Positions 49,024 through 61,096 of a stretch of DNA of 64,000 nucleotides are shown one piece after another. The notes beneath the pieces were generated by a model. It saw only the letters and a program-made list of their open reading frames with translations, did not search any database and had not been told where the DNA came from. Both the position numbers and the translations under genes were made by a program. Each line of letters starts with the position of its first letter. The stretch's first letter is position 1. The DNA is from Collybiopsis luxurians FD-317 M1 (taxonomy: Eukaryota; Basidiomycota; Agaricomycetes; Agaricales; Omphalotaceae): positions 345,656 to 409,655 of the forward strand of contig KN834797.1 of NCBI GenBank assembly GCA_000827265.1. The letters run 5' to 3'.

Positions 49024-50693
49024 AAACATTCGGAGTAGAAACATTTTCATATAATACTAGATATATGTACATATATGAAGTTCCATATTTTCGATCCGCT
49101 GTGGAGTGTATCAATCAACACCTAGTAAATCCAAAGACTATTCTAGAGTTCGTTAAGTATCTTCTTATTGCGCATGAGTCAGAAGGATAGTTTACCTTGC
49201 ATTCAAACATAAACTACACTCCACCAAATGATATCCCATCGACCCAACGCACTGAATTTTCGTTGAGGCTTCGATTAATCTTTCAGCTGATTTCCACAGT
49301 ATCAGGGTCAAACACTTGCTTCCCCATATCTGCAAAGTTTTCCGCAGTTCAAAACAAAGGTCCCCTGGCAGGCTGAACAAAGAAGCGCTGAGAAGGAAAT
49401 ACACCGTGGGAACCGAATATGTCCGAGCCCGAGCTTGGAAATAAGAGAGAAGCCAGTTGTTTGGCAAGCTCAAACTGTTCTTTAGCATTGAAGAGAAGGA
49501 AGAAATTGCAGACGTAGATCACAAAGGATAAGATAATGACATTTACAGGTGCCTCTCCTTGCAGTGCTCACCTTTTTTGCAAATGGCTGGTCTTGAGAGC
49601 CAACGGAAGCCACGAAGATGAGAAATTTACCACTAGGGTTCATTTAAGAGTAGATCAAGGTTTGTAGCATACAGGAACTGCAATTCATACCAAATCGAAA
49701 GCATGGTCTAAGAGGTTTAACAAGGAAGTCGGAGTCGTAAGCGAGTCATTACAAAAGCCTATGCAAAAAAGTATTTTTAATGGGAGAGGTAGGGGCTGCA
49801 GCGCAAAGACCTTTCGCAGAGGCACGTCCACAGGTAGTCGCAGATGCAAAATAACTCCATATACATGAAGAATAAAAGCAAATCAAAAAAGAAAAGAAAA
49901 ACAAAAAGAGAGACAAAGGTGAATCCAATGACATGTGCCGCCAAGAGGTCCGTATCAGAACCATCTCATAATCATGGAATCACCTCGCCCAAATAAACCG
50001 CTGAGAGCAGGAAGATCAGCAATTTTCAGTAAGGAAGACATGAAGTACAGGATGGACGTACAAGGAAATCACAAAAGTTTGAGTTATGGAGCCTGCTCCC
50101 AGACCAAGATTGATGTGAATGTGGATGGGGATTACGACCGTTCCAGTAACATTTTGCACGCCAACCTCGTGGCGATGATCCGTATTAGTTTGGTCCCTAC
50201 CAACACAGTTGAGGGTACTATCCAAAATGTCGGTATGACCTGAGCTGCGATGCGAGGCACCTTGCGACAAACCCAATGATACATTGGGAGGATCACAGTG
50301 AGTCCGGCGTCGATACGTCGCTCTGGTCTGCCAAATCGATTCAGATGTTAATACAATAGTAACAGGACAGCACTTTGATCATACCGATCTATTCTGTGCA
50401 TAATGAGGAGGATGACTGGGCCATGGGCCATCAGGCCCATCAGGTACGCTCATCGGCCTTCCTGGTTTTCGAGAAGCTACTGTTCGTCGTAGTGTGCAAA
50501 TACGAAGGGGAGAGACAAACGAAACTAAATGGCAGCGGTCAGTCGCCCAGAGCGAGGGAACTTGATAGCCAACGGACACGTTTAAATACTTGTATCTTGG
50601 AGGGCAATTGAGATGGAATTCAAAACGGTACCACGTTTAAGACGATCCTCGAAGCATGCATATGCGATTATATTGGGTCCTTCATTTGCATGA
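49024..50693. other. Intergenic stretch, no recognised gene
   Basis: About 1.7 kb. A minus-strand reading near 49690-49330 has plausible introns (gtatgaattg...ccctag) but no conserved protein. A 102-aa ORF at 49935-50243 (+) is unrecognised. Confidence 0.4.
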
Positions 50694-50702
50694 GGTACAA
50701 TC

Positions 50703-52321
50703 GGTGACTGACAAAGTTACTTGTCAATTTCAAAGTCCGCTAACTTGGCCTTACAAAAGTAACTTAAGTTAACTTAAGTTACTTAAGGTACTTCGTGCCG
50801 ACAAAGTTACTTTGCATGAACAAAGTAACTTGTTGAACTTGCCAAAATATATTCTGCCAGGTACTAATCTTAATACTTTTTCTGCTCTAAAATGAACATA
50901 TTGCAATAACTAAAGTACTGTGTGTCTACTAGTGTGACAATATTATGATGATTTATTATTGCTACTACAGTAAATGGTTTCACAAAGTGTCATTGAGGCT
51001 GATTATTCTTTGACTGGCACTAGACACAGCTTAAGCTGAACTATTGTTGTGCCTATCACTCGGCACTCGCAGGGACTGCTTTTATTATAGTCATTAGAAA
51101 GCATAACAACATCAAATTTTGTATATATTAAGGTCTTTCAAAAGTGTTCTCTGTAATTCCGGCTAATTTTTGGCCAGGTATCGTGCTATTACCGCTGAAA
51201 TTTTCGATCTAAAAGGTAAATTAACGCTCACATTTCGTTAAAGTTAGCGGAGTTTGAAATTCAAACTCCGCTAACTTGTTAACTTGTCGCCAACTCACCA
51301 ATCCTGGCGCAGGTGCCAAAACTCAGTCCACGCAGTCACTACGCCAGGGAGTGACTATTATTATCAACATCAAGGCTTTAAACTGTCCTGCATCTGGGTA
51401 TGGCTGTAAAAAAGATCAGTTGTAATTTTTACAAATCGCTCGTACTTATACAAAATATTTGATTCAAATTGGGATACGGTACAGATACAACTGCCCAAGA
51501 AATTCCTTAGTTCAGGAAATATAGCCATGACTGTCCTGTACCTGTCCCCTATCATTGATACCCAAATTGGGATATAGTACAAGTACAGCATCCACCTGAA
51601 TGTTTATAAGCCCCAATGTTGTACCAGGCATACTGCATCTACAGTAGTTAGTGTGTATTTTATAATATGCAATCATGTGGCTTGTCTTATATCAGGTATT
51701 TATATTGGCATAATCTCATTTGCTCATTTTGAAATCACAAACAGCAAAATATTTTGCAAAATGCAAAGGCTTTGAATAGCAACTACAAATGACTTACTTG
51801 TGGGGGTATAAATGTGTTCCTTTTGTATGCTAGCTGCTGCTGCCATATAATGTACCCAAGGTTCCCATTTGGTCTTCACAGCAAGATAGAAGAGCAGCGT
51901 GTTACTGATTACTGGTGCTGCATTAGTAACAATTCCAGCTACCTCTTTAGAGTTGAGGGTTTTGCACTTTGCATTTACCATGGGCAAGAAAGGCACCAAA
52001 CAGAAGGCCATTGAAGAGAAACAAACCACCAGACTGGCTATAGCATTGGTATTTGGCCGTGGGAACCCAGCAAATCGGTGCAAAAATTTTTGATTTTGCT
52101 GGCCTAGCCTTGTACATAACAGCTAATAGTGACATAAAATCAGTGATATATTATGTTCAGCTCATATTGAACCTTTTTATTCGCCACTAAGAATCATAAG
52201 GCAAGTTCTTAGTGAAGTTCGAGTTAACGACATTTTGCCGAGTCTCGGCAAGGTACCGCTGTCAAGCGCGGGAAAAACAAGTTACTTGCACGTAACTTGT
52301 AAGTAACTTTGCTCACAGTCA
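50703..52321. mobile_element. 1.6-kb TIR element with 9-bp TSD
   Basis: Flanked by GGTACAATC on both sides (50694-50702 and 52322-52330). The left end begins GGTGACTGACAAAGTTACTTG; the right end read inward is TGACTGTGAGCAAAGTTACTT, so the termini are imperfect inverted repeats. Subterminal regions are full of AAGTTACTT / TTAACTTAAGTTA motifs. A 9-bp duplication fits Mutator-like elements, but no transposase was recognised; the 119-aa reverse ORF at 51724-52083 matches nothing I know. A second left end of this family is at 61097. Confidence 0.8.
51241..51277. repeat. Near-perfect 37-bp palindrome inside the 1.6-kb element
   Basis: Arms of 18 bp (AAGTTAGCGGAGTTTGAA and its exact complement) around a single A. 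The arm sequence CCGCTAACTTG also occurs near the left ends at 50740 and 61130, so this is an internal inverted copy of the subterminal motif. Confidence 0.9.
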
Positions 52322-52979
52322 GGTACAATCTGCCAAACTTGCTGTACCAATATCAGTGATGGTAATCGCACCTTTTTGAGGAAGATTCCTGTTGAGGAGT
52401 TGAAGCGATGTCGAGCAAGGAACGGCATTCCACGAGCTTTCCTTACGGCTGAAAGGATATTCAAATCCTGTAAAGGTGTTGAACAACAGCACCGACAGGA
52501 GTCTTCCTCGTGCGAAAAGTTATTCCTGTCAATCCCTTTCTTTTTTATCACACAGGTCAGCGCTTTGGGTTATATCTACTGGGTAGGGTTTGAGCAATAC
52601 ATTTGGGATCACCTCCTAGCTCTCATAATCGGCAAGAAATCTCTATCCATACTCGAAATAGAACAACAAGGAGAAGACGTCCTCTTATACATCTAGGTCC
52701 TATCGCATCCAGGATGAGTTAAAGCTTAGCTGATTGCGCTCTCGACATTCCTGAAAGCATTTTTCTGTGCATATACATATGTACTTGGTGTAAAAGCCTT
52801 CTTGCAAAACATGGCGATAGATCGAAATCCAGGGGGGGTGTAGCGGAGTTACGAGGAAGGCGTAGGGGTACAGGAAACCTATTTCAAAAGCTTCTGCATA
52901 CTGTGCGGTGACAAGACCAACAAGCACGGGAAGTGGAAGGGAAGGCCAGGTCCGACGAAACCGGCCACATGAGAGAGAG
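52322..52979. other. Short intergenic stretch
   Basis: About 650 bp. An open frame at 52376-52696 (+, 106 aa, mid-part FITQVSALGYIYWVGFEQYI) is unrecognised. No other feature. Confidence 0.35.
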
Positions 52980-53206
52980 GATTGCACCTGTTTAATTATT
53001 TGTAGCATTGTTTTCAAAAAACGCCCTTAATGATCGTGTTTATGGCCAAACAAACAAACTATTCATTGTTCCACCGATGCCGGGACAACCGTACATTTGG
53101 CAGCATTCTCGTGAAGCAATAAATTCATGGTTTGTTTGTAGGTAAGTACAATCACTGAGGTGTGTTTTTAGAAAACAATGCTACAAATAATTAAATAGCT
53201 GTAATC
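52980..53206. mobile_element. Fold-back miniature element (~227 bp)
   Basis: Inverted repeats of about 36 bp, with a perfect 25-bp core at 52991-53015 and 53171-53195 (starting TTTAATTATTTGTAGCATTG), and outer parts GATTGCACCTG / GATTACAGCTA. The loop also holds an inverted pair (CCAAACAAACAAAC and GTTTGTTTG). No clear target duplication, so class unassigned. Confidence 0.8.
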
Positions 53207-53248
53207 TGAGTAAAGTATGGCACGGCTTTCCCATCATTAAGCTAGGTA

Positions 53249-53477
53249 CAGTGGACACAGAAAAAGATGCCGCTACCTTACATGGTAACCCACAAAATAT
53301 GAAGGTTTTGGTTCAGTTTTTTTGGCCTGTCCAAGCCTACTCTTATGCTTTGTAAGATTTGAATTGGTAGTTATAGGATAATTACAGCCTATGGTAGTTA
53401 GTTTGTTTTCACAAAATGAGACTGGAGTGCAGGCGGGAATGGCTCTTATGGAGTGACATCTTTTTCTGCGTCCACTG
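53249..53477. mobile_element. Tc1/mariner-type miniature element (229 bp), TA duplication
   Basis: TIRs of 21 bp with one mismatch, beginning CAGTGGACACAGAAAAAG on the left and CAGTGGACGCAGAAAAAG read inward from the right, flanked by TA on both sides (53247-53248, 53478-53479). No ORF. It lies 210 bp upstream of the DUF6535 gene ATG. Confidence 0.9.
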
Positions 53478-53686
53478 TAGGCCCCCAAATTTTGGTTTAG
53501 TCGCCGTTCATGTGAAGATCATCTGAATGCCGACCTTTCCAGGAGTGACACGCTGCTTGCACGTTGCAGCAGAATATCAATTTTAGTGTGCAGATAGCCG
53601 TCCTCCTTTCGCCTGCCGCAGATGCAGCATACTTAAGTATATGGTGACGGTGTCAATCAGCCCCTTCTTTTAGCCCCACCACCATT

Positions 53687-56600
53687 ATGGCTGAGCATTC
53701 TGCAAACAATACCAGTGAGATCAACCTAAATGCCCTTGTCCTTCTGCCATCTACCGGCGTTCTCCCAACTAAGCATGCTCCTCTAACTGAAGTTGGGGGG
53801 AGTGACGAAAAGCCTGGAGACACGATTGACAATACAAAAAGCATTATGGAACCAGAGGGAGATGCCGAACTTTCTATACCAAGAGATGATGGACCCTCCG
53901 GTCATACAAAAGAAGGCGTAGGGAGTAATCAGGTTCCGGCTGGTAAGTGGAAAGCAGGTGACTCGGACTCAAGAGGTGGACAATGCTGACAAGGATTTCA
54001 AGGCAACCCGGTTGCAGGAAACAAAGAGGATGGTCAGAATCTTTCACGGTCCACTGTAAAGCAACATGCTTCTACTACAAAAGTGGACAATGATTGTGGG
54101 AATGAAAAGCACCACTGCTGCTGCTGCCCTTGCATCAAGGAAGATGATAATGAAGAAATCGAAGTGGCCACTGGTGGCCGTGGCATTACATCTTCTGCCA
54201 AATCCATCAAAAAGCCCTTTTATGGTACTCGAGCCCCACCACAACTTGGAGGTGTGTACCATTATTCACAGAAAATTTATAGAGTCTACTCACTTCTCCT
54301 TCTCCACTGTTTTACTATACATTTCTAGGGGGAGATAAGTACGATTATGAGAACATCTATGCTGATGATTCATTGTATGAGGAGCTTGCACCCAATGCAA
54401 GGGTGTGGAAGGTATATAATGATGAGATGGACAAGTTGGACAGTGACAGAGTTGAAGATTGGAGAGATGGTCTAGATGCTCTTTTAGTTTTGGTATTTAG
54501 TTTTCTCTGGAGTTACTGTGGCAATGAATTAATCTGGTCTTATCTAGGGTGGCCTTTTCTCTGCTGTACTCACCACATTTGTGGTTGAAACTTCTGGCAG
54601 ACTTGATTTTGATTGGGGAGAAGTCAGTGCCAATCTTTTGGCAGAATCAGTGGCTTTGCAAAGGGCTGCAATGAATGGGATACCAGCCCATGAAATTGCA
54701 TCTTCTCCATTAGCACCTTCATCCAAGTTCCATGCACAACCACTTGATGTTGCATTAAATGTACTGTGGTTTATTAGTCTTGTTCTTAGTCTTGGGACTG
54801 CTCTCAGTGCTGTAGTGGCCAAGCAGTGGATCCATCAGTATATAGCTGTTCCTACTGGAACTCCTGAAGAGAGAGCATGGATCCGTCACTTCCGATTTAT
54901 GGGTCTGGAAAGGTGGCATATGGCTCTGATTATTGGTCTACTCCCTATGTTGATTCATATGTCTATGGCAATTTTCTTTTTAGGACTGCTGTTATTTCTT
55001 CATGAACTAAACCTGGCAATTGCTGCGATTGTTGATGTTCTGACATTCATACTCTTGATAATTTATCTTGCTAGTAATTTTCTTCCAGTGTGGCATTTGG
55101 ACTGTCCATATAAGACACCACTTACTTCATTACTATTTTCATTGATTCTGAAGGTCATCCATACTTTTGCCTTAACTGATGCTGCCTCAGATGAAGAGAT
55201 AGAGGAACCAATGTTTTGGGAACAATCCAGCGAAATAGTAATAGGTGCCTCTAAGGATAGTCAAGGATTACTCTGGATTATCAAGATTAAGCCCGTCATT
55301 TCTGTTGTGACAAAAGTTATGTACCAGAAACTGGCATCCTTTATCTCCTTTATAGGACCAAAATGGGTAATCGGGCTGCAAAAAGATATAAACCCAAGTG
55401 CGAAATATGTATTAAATGATATGGAAATTAGTTATATTGGACATAACTTTAAAAATCTGAAACTCGATCTTCATGGATTATTCTGGCTTATTCAGTCATC
55501 CACAAATTTATCTGCTAAAATTATAGCAATGGATGCATTGAGTAATCTAAATCTTGATAGGAATGCTGACATTTGTGAATTCTCTCGAGTGCACAGCTTT
55601 CAGCTGGAGGAAGAAATTGACAAACGGTTTAACAATGTGGAGCTGAAAAAGGGTCAGCCCGTGGCGTTCATCAGAGCGTATCGTACTAAAAAGCACCTGG
55701 GACATGGCTATGGTCTTGGTTCTTTTCCTGTTCCCTTTCCTTCCCCGTCTTCCCCATTTATTGTAACTTCCCTTGGGAATACTCAAACATTCAGACAATT
55801 CATCACCGCAGTAGTTGAAACTGAGTATTATGGAAAGTCTATTCAGCATGAGCCTTTTTTGTGGGAGAGGTGGCTTGAAATATCCTTGGGATTCCCGCTT
55901 AGCTTTGATTCCCTTGACCAGGAGTTTATTTTCAACAAATTGCTATACTTAGCTATTAATCATGAACCCACTGAAAGCCATCCCCAAATTAAAGAAGCTT
56001 ATATGTGGCCTTTTCCTTATCGAGCAGTCAGAAGGCACAGTAATAATGCTGAAATATCTGAACCACAGTTCACTCGACCTTGTAGCATCAATACATTTTT
56101 TGCAACATTTGCCTCAGAGAGGTTTTACAATGAGCTCATAAAGTATGTGACCAAACATTGTGGAATATTTCCAAAATCCTATAAGACAAACATATCAACC
56201 CACCTTCAACTCCTTGACCACATAGTCAGTAATGATAAAATGTGGAAGGAATATCCTCACGTTGTATATTCATCACTTGCAACCATGGGAAAATATGCTA
56301 GCACCTGGGGCAACTGGTTTGATCCAGTGGAATTGGAGGTTGAGAAAGAATTTGAAGTTGAGAAAGATCTTATTCTGAACAGTGTCATTAAATGCTTCAA
56401 GTCTGACACATTTTGGGAGTATTCAGCAAATGTGCTGGATGAAAATGTTGAACCTGGCATTTCATCCCCACAAATATTAGTAATTTTCAACACTCTTGCT
56501 CGGGCACTTAAAAGGGACTGGAAAGGAATAAGTAGAGATATTATTTCTCCTCAGCTTGCAAACAAATTTATCGAAAAATGCACAAGTACAATTGGGCAAG

Positions 56601-57427
56601 GACACCAGGATGGCTCCATTGACTGGTTATCGAGCACCTTGTTTGATCGTATTCTTCTTCCCGCGAATGGGACATGGATGGATATCAGATGGAATAAGCT
56701 ATTAGAAAGCAACAGAAGTCCAGGTGGATTAGTTTATGATGAAGTGTGGGCAGCTGAAGATGCTTTAAGATCATTCGCAAACACAAATCACGATTCATTT
56801 TGTAAAGTCATGGAGTATCTTTCTAGCAAGACAGTCAAACTGGAGCTCTTCTGCATCGAGTCACTAGGCTCCACTAATGGAGATCGCATAACAAGAGTGA
56901 GTTTTTTCCTTGCTCAATTGAATGCTCAATCAGGATTTGTAATTCCGGAAGACAGATGGCAGAAATGCATTCTGATGTTGCCCCAGGTCAGAAGAACTTA
57001 TGAACCTGTTGCTGGGAAAGAGTTTCTCAGAAAACTCAGAAAAAATCTTCCAAAATTTAAATCATTTATTAAGAATGGTTGCTGTGGCCCTATGCCTGGA
57101 GATGGAGATTATAATTCCCTTCCTGAATTTATGTCACCAGTGTACCCTGATTCGGAGCCAGCCCCTTCGATTTTACTACCAGCTCCTAAGGGTAGGGATG
57201 AAACACCTGATGAATCCAATTCTGAGCCAGGTAATTTGACTACCTGGTGGAGTAGAGTAAGCAGCATCGTACCCAGGTTAGTGCAGGGAGTGAAAATCTT
57301 TCAAAAGCAGATCCCAGACAACGATATTGAGATGGCTGTAGAACCTGAGTCATCTGCTAGTCAATCTGCACCAGATAGGTCAAACAGTGAAGCAGAAGGA
57401 GAGGAGGCACTCCAGTATGAGAATTGA
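53687..57427 (+). CDS. DUF6535-domain transmembrane protein
   Basis: Four exons: 53687-53942, 54003-54251, 54329-54492, 54548-57427; 1,182 aa. The N-terminal 170 residues are disordered and acidic, with a Cys cluster HHCCCCPC at residues 122-129, a possible palmitoylation or metal site. Residues about 175-400 match fungal DUF6535: ARVWKVYNDEMDKLDSDRVE, WRDGLDALLVLGGLFSAVLT, TFVVETSGRL, LLAESVALQRAAMNG, ALNVLWFISLVLSLGTALSA, VVAKQWIHQYI and RWHMALIIGLLPMLIHMS. Several membrane helices lie at about 224-240, 291-312 and 350-395. The remaining ~780 residues are soluble and of unknown fold, with a low-complexity acidic tail. Function is unknown; these proteins are expanded in mushrooms. Exon 4 is a single 2.9-kb exon, unlike the intron-dense genes on the left. 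Confidence 0.9.
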
Positions 57428-58500
57428 GGGACCAGGGTTTGTATTTAGCCTTTAGGTAATTTCAGTACTACTCTAGGAGACAGGACTGGGGAGTTTAGAA
57501 TAAGCCCATGAAGCAAAAAGTAGAAGTTGTTGTAAGTTGACTCCTGAGACTGCAATCTATGATTCATGTACCTTTAGATTTTCTTTTTTTTACCCATATC
57601 TCTTATGATAGGTTTCCAGAACCAGATTCATCAAAACTAGCATGAACTTTAAAATGAATTATCAGCGACTGGTTCTTGCCGGGACCAATCAAATCAGACA
57701 TCGGTATCGACAGCGCAACTCCGCCTGCCACTGGCCCTTCGGAAGGCCCACTTGCTTGAAGCGACCCAGAGTGAGTTTGAGTCTCGATTGGGCTCTCTGA
57801 GTTCCCTAGATTCCGGAAAAAGGTGTCAAGGAGATTTATACTATATAGTTTGCCCGCGCTCATATATGCGCTCATATCTGTTGGACGCCTACTTATATTG
57901 CGCAAGCCACTCAAATCAGGTGATAGACGACTAAATTTGTTATCGGCCTCCACAGCTCAGGCCTGAGCCAGACCTAGCATTGGTTAGTTGAGTACTTGAG
58001 TCTGACGACTCTCTAATTTTGCAACATTCCAAACACCAGGTACAATTAGTCTGGGCCTGTTAGCGGCCACTCCAAGTCACTCTGCGACCGCGTCCCATGT
58101 TCTTCCCGCTCCCGTTCGCTTTCCCTAATGGACCTAAGTAAATTGATCTCCAGAGGTATCGTCGCGGCGGAACACCGGAGAAGGCCTTGGAAATATTTCG
58201 AAATCGGATATTAAGCGGCTGCACAAAAGTCACAGGAATATTCATACAGCCGTCTGAAAAACTTCTCATAGATACAAATCGAGCAATTTCTAATATAATT
58301 TGAAAGTTTTTCCAGATCCCGTTGCTTTTGAAGATTTTTCATTCCATATCCTTACTAAGCCATCATTGCTCTCGAATTTCTCAAACCCCTCTGAATAATT
58401 CTTGGAATGTACCGTTTGAAAAATTATTGTACTTTCTAATGTCGTAAGACTCGTACCGCTGAAGTAAAATTGGCTTCAACCGCTCATTGCCTGAACAGAT
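57428..58500. other. Intergenic stretch, no recognised gene
   Basis: About 1.1 kb. A 116-aa reverse ORF (57603-57953) is Ser-rich and unrecognised. No element termini found. Confidence 0.4.
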
Positions 58501-59515
58501 ATGGCGCCTTCGACTCACTCCAAACGTCAATATTACGACGCTATTCAGCCCAGCTCCGACGATTATCATCCCGATTCGGATTCTCAGTCCACCCCGACAC
58601 CAAAACGAGTTCATAGCACCCAATCACCAATGCATCCCGATTCTCTTACCTTCAGGCTAGAGAAGCTAACGAAGAGTATGATCTTGGGTTCAACTCTTAA
58701 TCTTTTTCTAACTCCTTCCCTCACAAGCATTGCAGCCTCGGGCATCCTCGATGATGACATAGGCTCTCAGGAGATTGTCGAGAATCTGTTTAGAACCCAC
58801 GGTTTGGATCCTACACCGGTGAAACATGACTAACTTGGTGATGGAGCCTCAGATATTGAGAATGAGATACACATTGAGGAACCCCAGTTGCAGATCATCA
58901 CCTTCCAAACCTCGTGTCTCTGAAGATTGTGAGTTGTATAATTTTCCCTGTTCCGATACGGCTAAGTTGATATTATTTCAATGCTTTAGATAGAATCGCT
59001 AGGAATCCTGATTCAACTATAGAATTGGCCAAACTTGGCAAGAAGAATCTTGGTGTGTATCATATTGAATTTCCTTTATTTGGTTCTCACACTCAAATGT
59101 CCGCATTTTGTCTGCATTTGGTCACAGGTTGCAGCTGCATTGAATTCCTTCTTGCTGAGTATCATCAGCTCAGTACTTGCCTTGCCAATGACGTCGCTCT
59201 TAATGACCGATATAAACGTTACATTTACCAGCAGCATGTCTGCCTCAAACATTTACAAGAAAGTCAGAATCAAGTCTATCACAGGCACTCGGGCTGCTTG
59301 AACCTAAACAGGTTGAGGGACATCAACTGGCTCAGGCCATCTCTGAGCATGATATTGCCAGGTCCCAACTCACACAGACATGAGATGCACTGAGTTTGGC
59401 CCGAAAGGAGCTGAAGGACGAGCGGAAGTTGCGGCACCAGGTTCTTTGTATTCTTAAAGAGAGGCCCATTTTCAATCTCAAGAAGTTGAATGATGAACTT
59501 GATAATAATGGCTAG
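58501..59515 (+). pseudogene. Decayed coiled-coil protein gene, unidentified
   Basis: The first exon-like ORF (58501-58833) opens MAPSTHSKRQYYDAIQPSSD and has a PTPKR basic patch. After disrupted sequence, a further coding stretch (about 58990-59515) reads LAEYHQLSTCLANDVALNDR, then YKRYIYQQHVCLKHLQESQN. After a frameshift near 59280 it continues LLEPKQVEGHQLAQAISEHD, an in-frame TGA, then LARKELKDERKLRHQVLCIL and a stop. The heptad-like Leu/Ala spacing suggests a coiled coil. At least one frameshift and two stops make it a relic; possibly transposon-associated. Confidence 0.55.
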
Positions 59516-60335
59516 AATTGTCTGTATAACTATACATACACCTCACCCATACTTTTGAACCTGCCTTTCACTTTAACGTGTTGATTCCAAAATAGCGCTA
59601 TTGAACAAGCATCCCTCAGGTCCCCCGACCGAGCACGTCACTATACAATTCCCTACATACATACACCAAACGTTACCGGTAGCTACAACATCCCCCATAG
59701 ACACCCATGGAAGGAACACACCCAAGCGAACGGAGCACAACTAACTATTATTGCGGCTCCCTGCTCCCTAGCACTTAGACTTACTTACCTGCGGCAATGA
59801 AGAGCTTTTAAAAAAAACAGAACAAGCATCTGCCACGCGTACATGATCAAACACGACATCACAACCTGGTGCTGATTGTGACGCGTTTTTTTTTTTCGCG
59901 CTTCCTTCTCGACTCATGCAGCTGAAGCGGAAAGGCTTAAGACGTCACACGCCCCTGTTGCGTTTGATTTCACATCAGCACAAAAGCGTCATTTTCTATA
60001 TGCTCGTCAACATTGTTACAATGAACACTGTCAACGAAGGCGTGTGTACAACCGGCTCTATGAGCTCATCTGTCTTATCCCGGCACTCTATGTCTTTCTC
60101 TACACACTGTTGGCCACATCCTGCACCATGCTCTTTGTCACAAATGTTATTGTAGAGATTCTTTGTGAAATGACCCACAATATATCTCATCTCAACCTCG
60201 TCTGTCTGTTATTTTGCATTACTCCACAATCCTTCAAATCTTCCGGCCCAGGTCAGTACACAATTGATCTCTCAATAACAGCCTTGAGCAATGTTATGAT
60301 ACATTCTAGTAACTGCTATTGCACACCAAAGACAC
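59516..60335. other. Spacer between two relic ORFs
   Basis: About 800 bp. Short frames only (79 and 109 aa, overlapping); they may belong upstream of the ubiquitin-like relic but no continuous model could be made. Confidence 0.35.
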
Positions 60336-60614
60336 ATGAAATTAGTTCAAATCTTTGTTCAGGGTCCCTTTAAGACTCAACTCATCAACATATCAAGCTC
60401 GACGACCGTTTCTGATCTTAAACATGAGTTGAGGCAGCGCTGACTCATCAGTGGCCCCTCTCTGCATCAAAATCATGTGTTCATTTCGTCTGTATGGCCA
60501 GTGTCTCCAGATGACAATGAGCCTTTACTCGCACTTGGTCTGGAAGGGCGGGTGACAATCCGCCTCTGTCCTATATTACTCGGAGGGAGCTCACACACAA
60601 AACAGCCGCAATAG
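60336..60614 (+). pseudogene. Ubiquitin-like domain ORF with internal stop
   Basis: Frame of 92 codons starting MKLVQIFVQGPFKTQLINIS, then STTVSDLKHELRQR, a TGA, and LISGPSLHQNHVFISSVWPV through ALGLEGRVTIRLCPILLGGS. The order strand-turn-strand, TVSDLKxxL helix, and a final strand with a glycine-containing end follows the ubiquitin beta-grasp pattern. The single in-frame TGA is the only visible lesion. Assignment to a UBL fold rests on pattern, not on a search. Confidence 0.55.
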
Positions 60615-60654
60615 GGTTAGTAGAGCTTACCTGTCCATGATCATTGGTCGTAAG

Positions 60655-61096
60655 TACATTGCCCCGTTCACCTGACTACACAAATATATTTACCATACAG
60701 TAATTTACACCATCCACTCGCGACCCCCTCTCAATCACAGCTCAACCCTCAACCCCTCGCTCCCATGTCGTCGCCATAGATGCTCTTGGTCCTTGTCTAG
60801 CTCAAGGTCAAAGCTTGACCCGAGTCTAAATCGGCATCGCTCATCCTTGTCCTTCTCCTTGGGGTCCTTCTCCTTGGGGACCTCCGTCTCCTCCCCTGGA
60901 TCAGAAATGGACAAGGATATAAGTTTGGACTTTAGTGTTAACCCTCGCTGACGAACAGTCGACCCACTTGACCCAGGTAAAGTCGATTTCCTATTGACAT
61001 TCCGCGCACAATGGTTCCCCACCGCGCCTGCGCGTTGGCTGGGGGAGTGGGGGAGTGAGACCATGCGCCGCTTTTTATGCGGACATACTCCCGGAC
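60655..61096 (-). pseudogene. Truncated third copy of the decayed paralogous family
   Basis: From 60671 nearly identical to 30667-31000. The minus frame is open here: SLSISDPGEETEVPKEKD, KDERCRFRLGSSFDLELDKD and the C-terminus EHLWRRHGSEGLRVEL, without the TGA found at 30-32 kb. The copy is cut at 61097 by the left end of a TIR element. Confidence 0.7.

Noticed and set aside
50703..52321. Classification of the 1.6-kb element as hAT
   Set aside because: The duplication is 9 bp, not 8, and the ends do not start with CAGNG or TAGNG.
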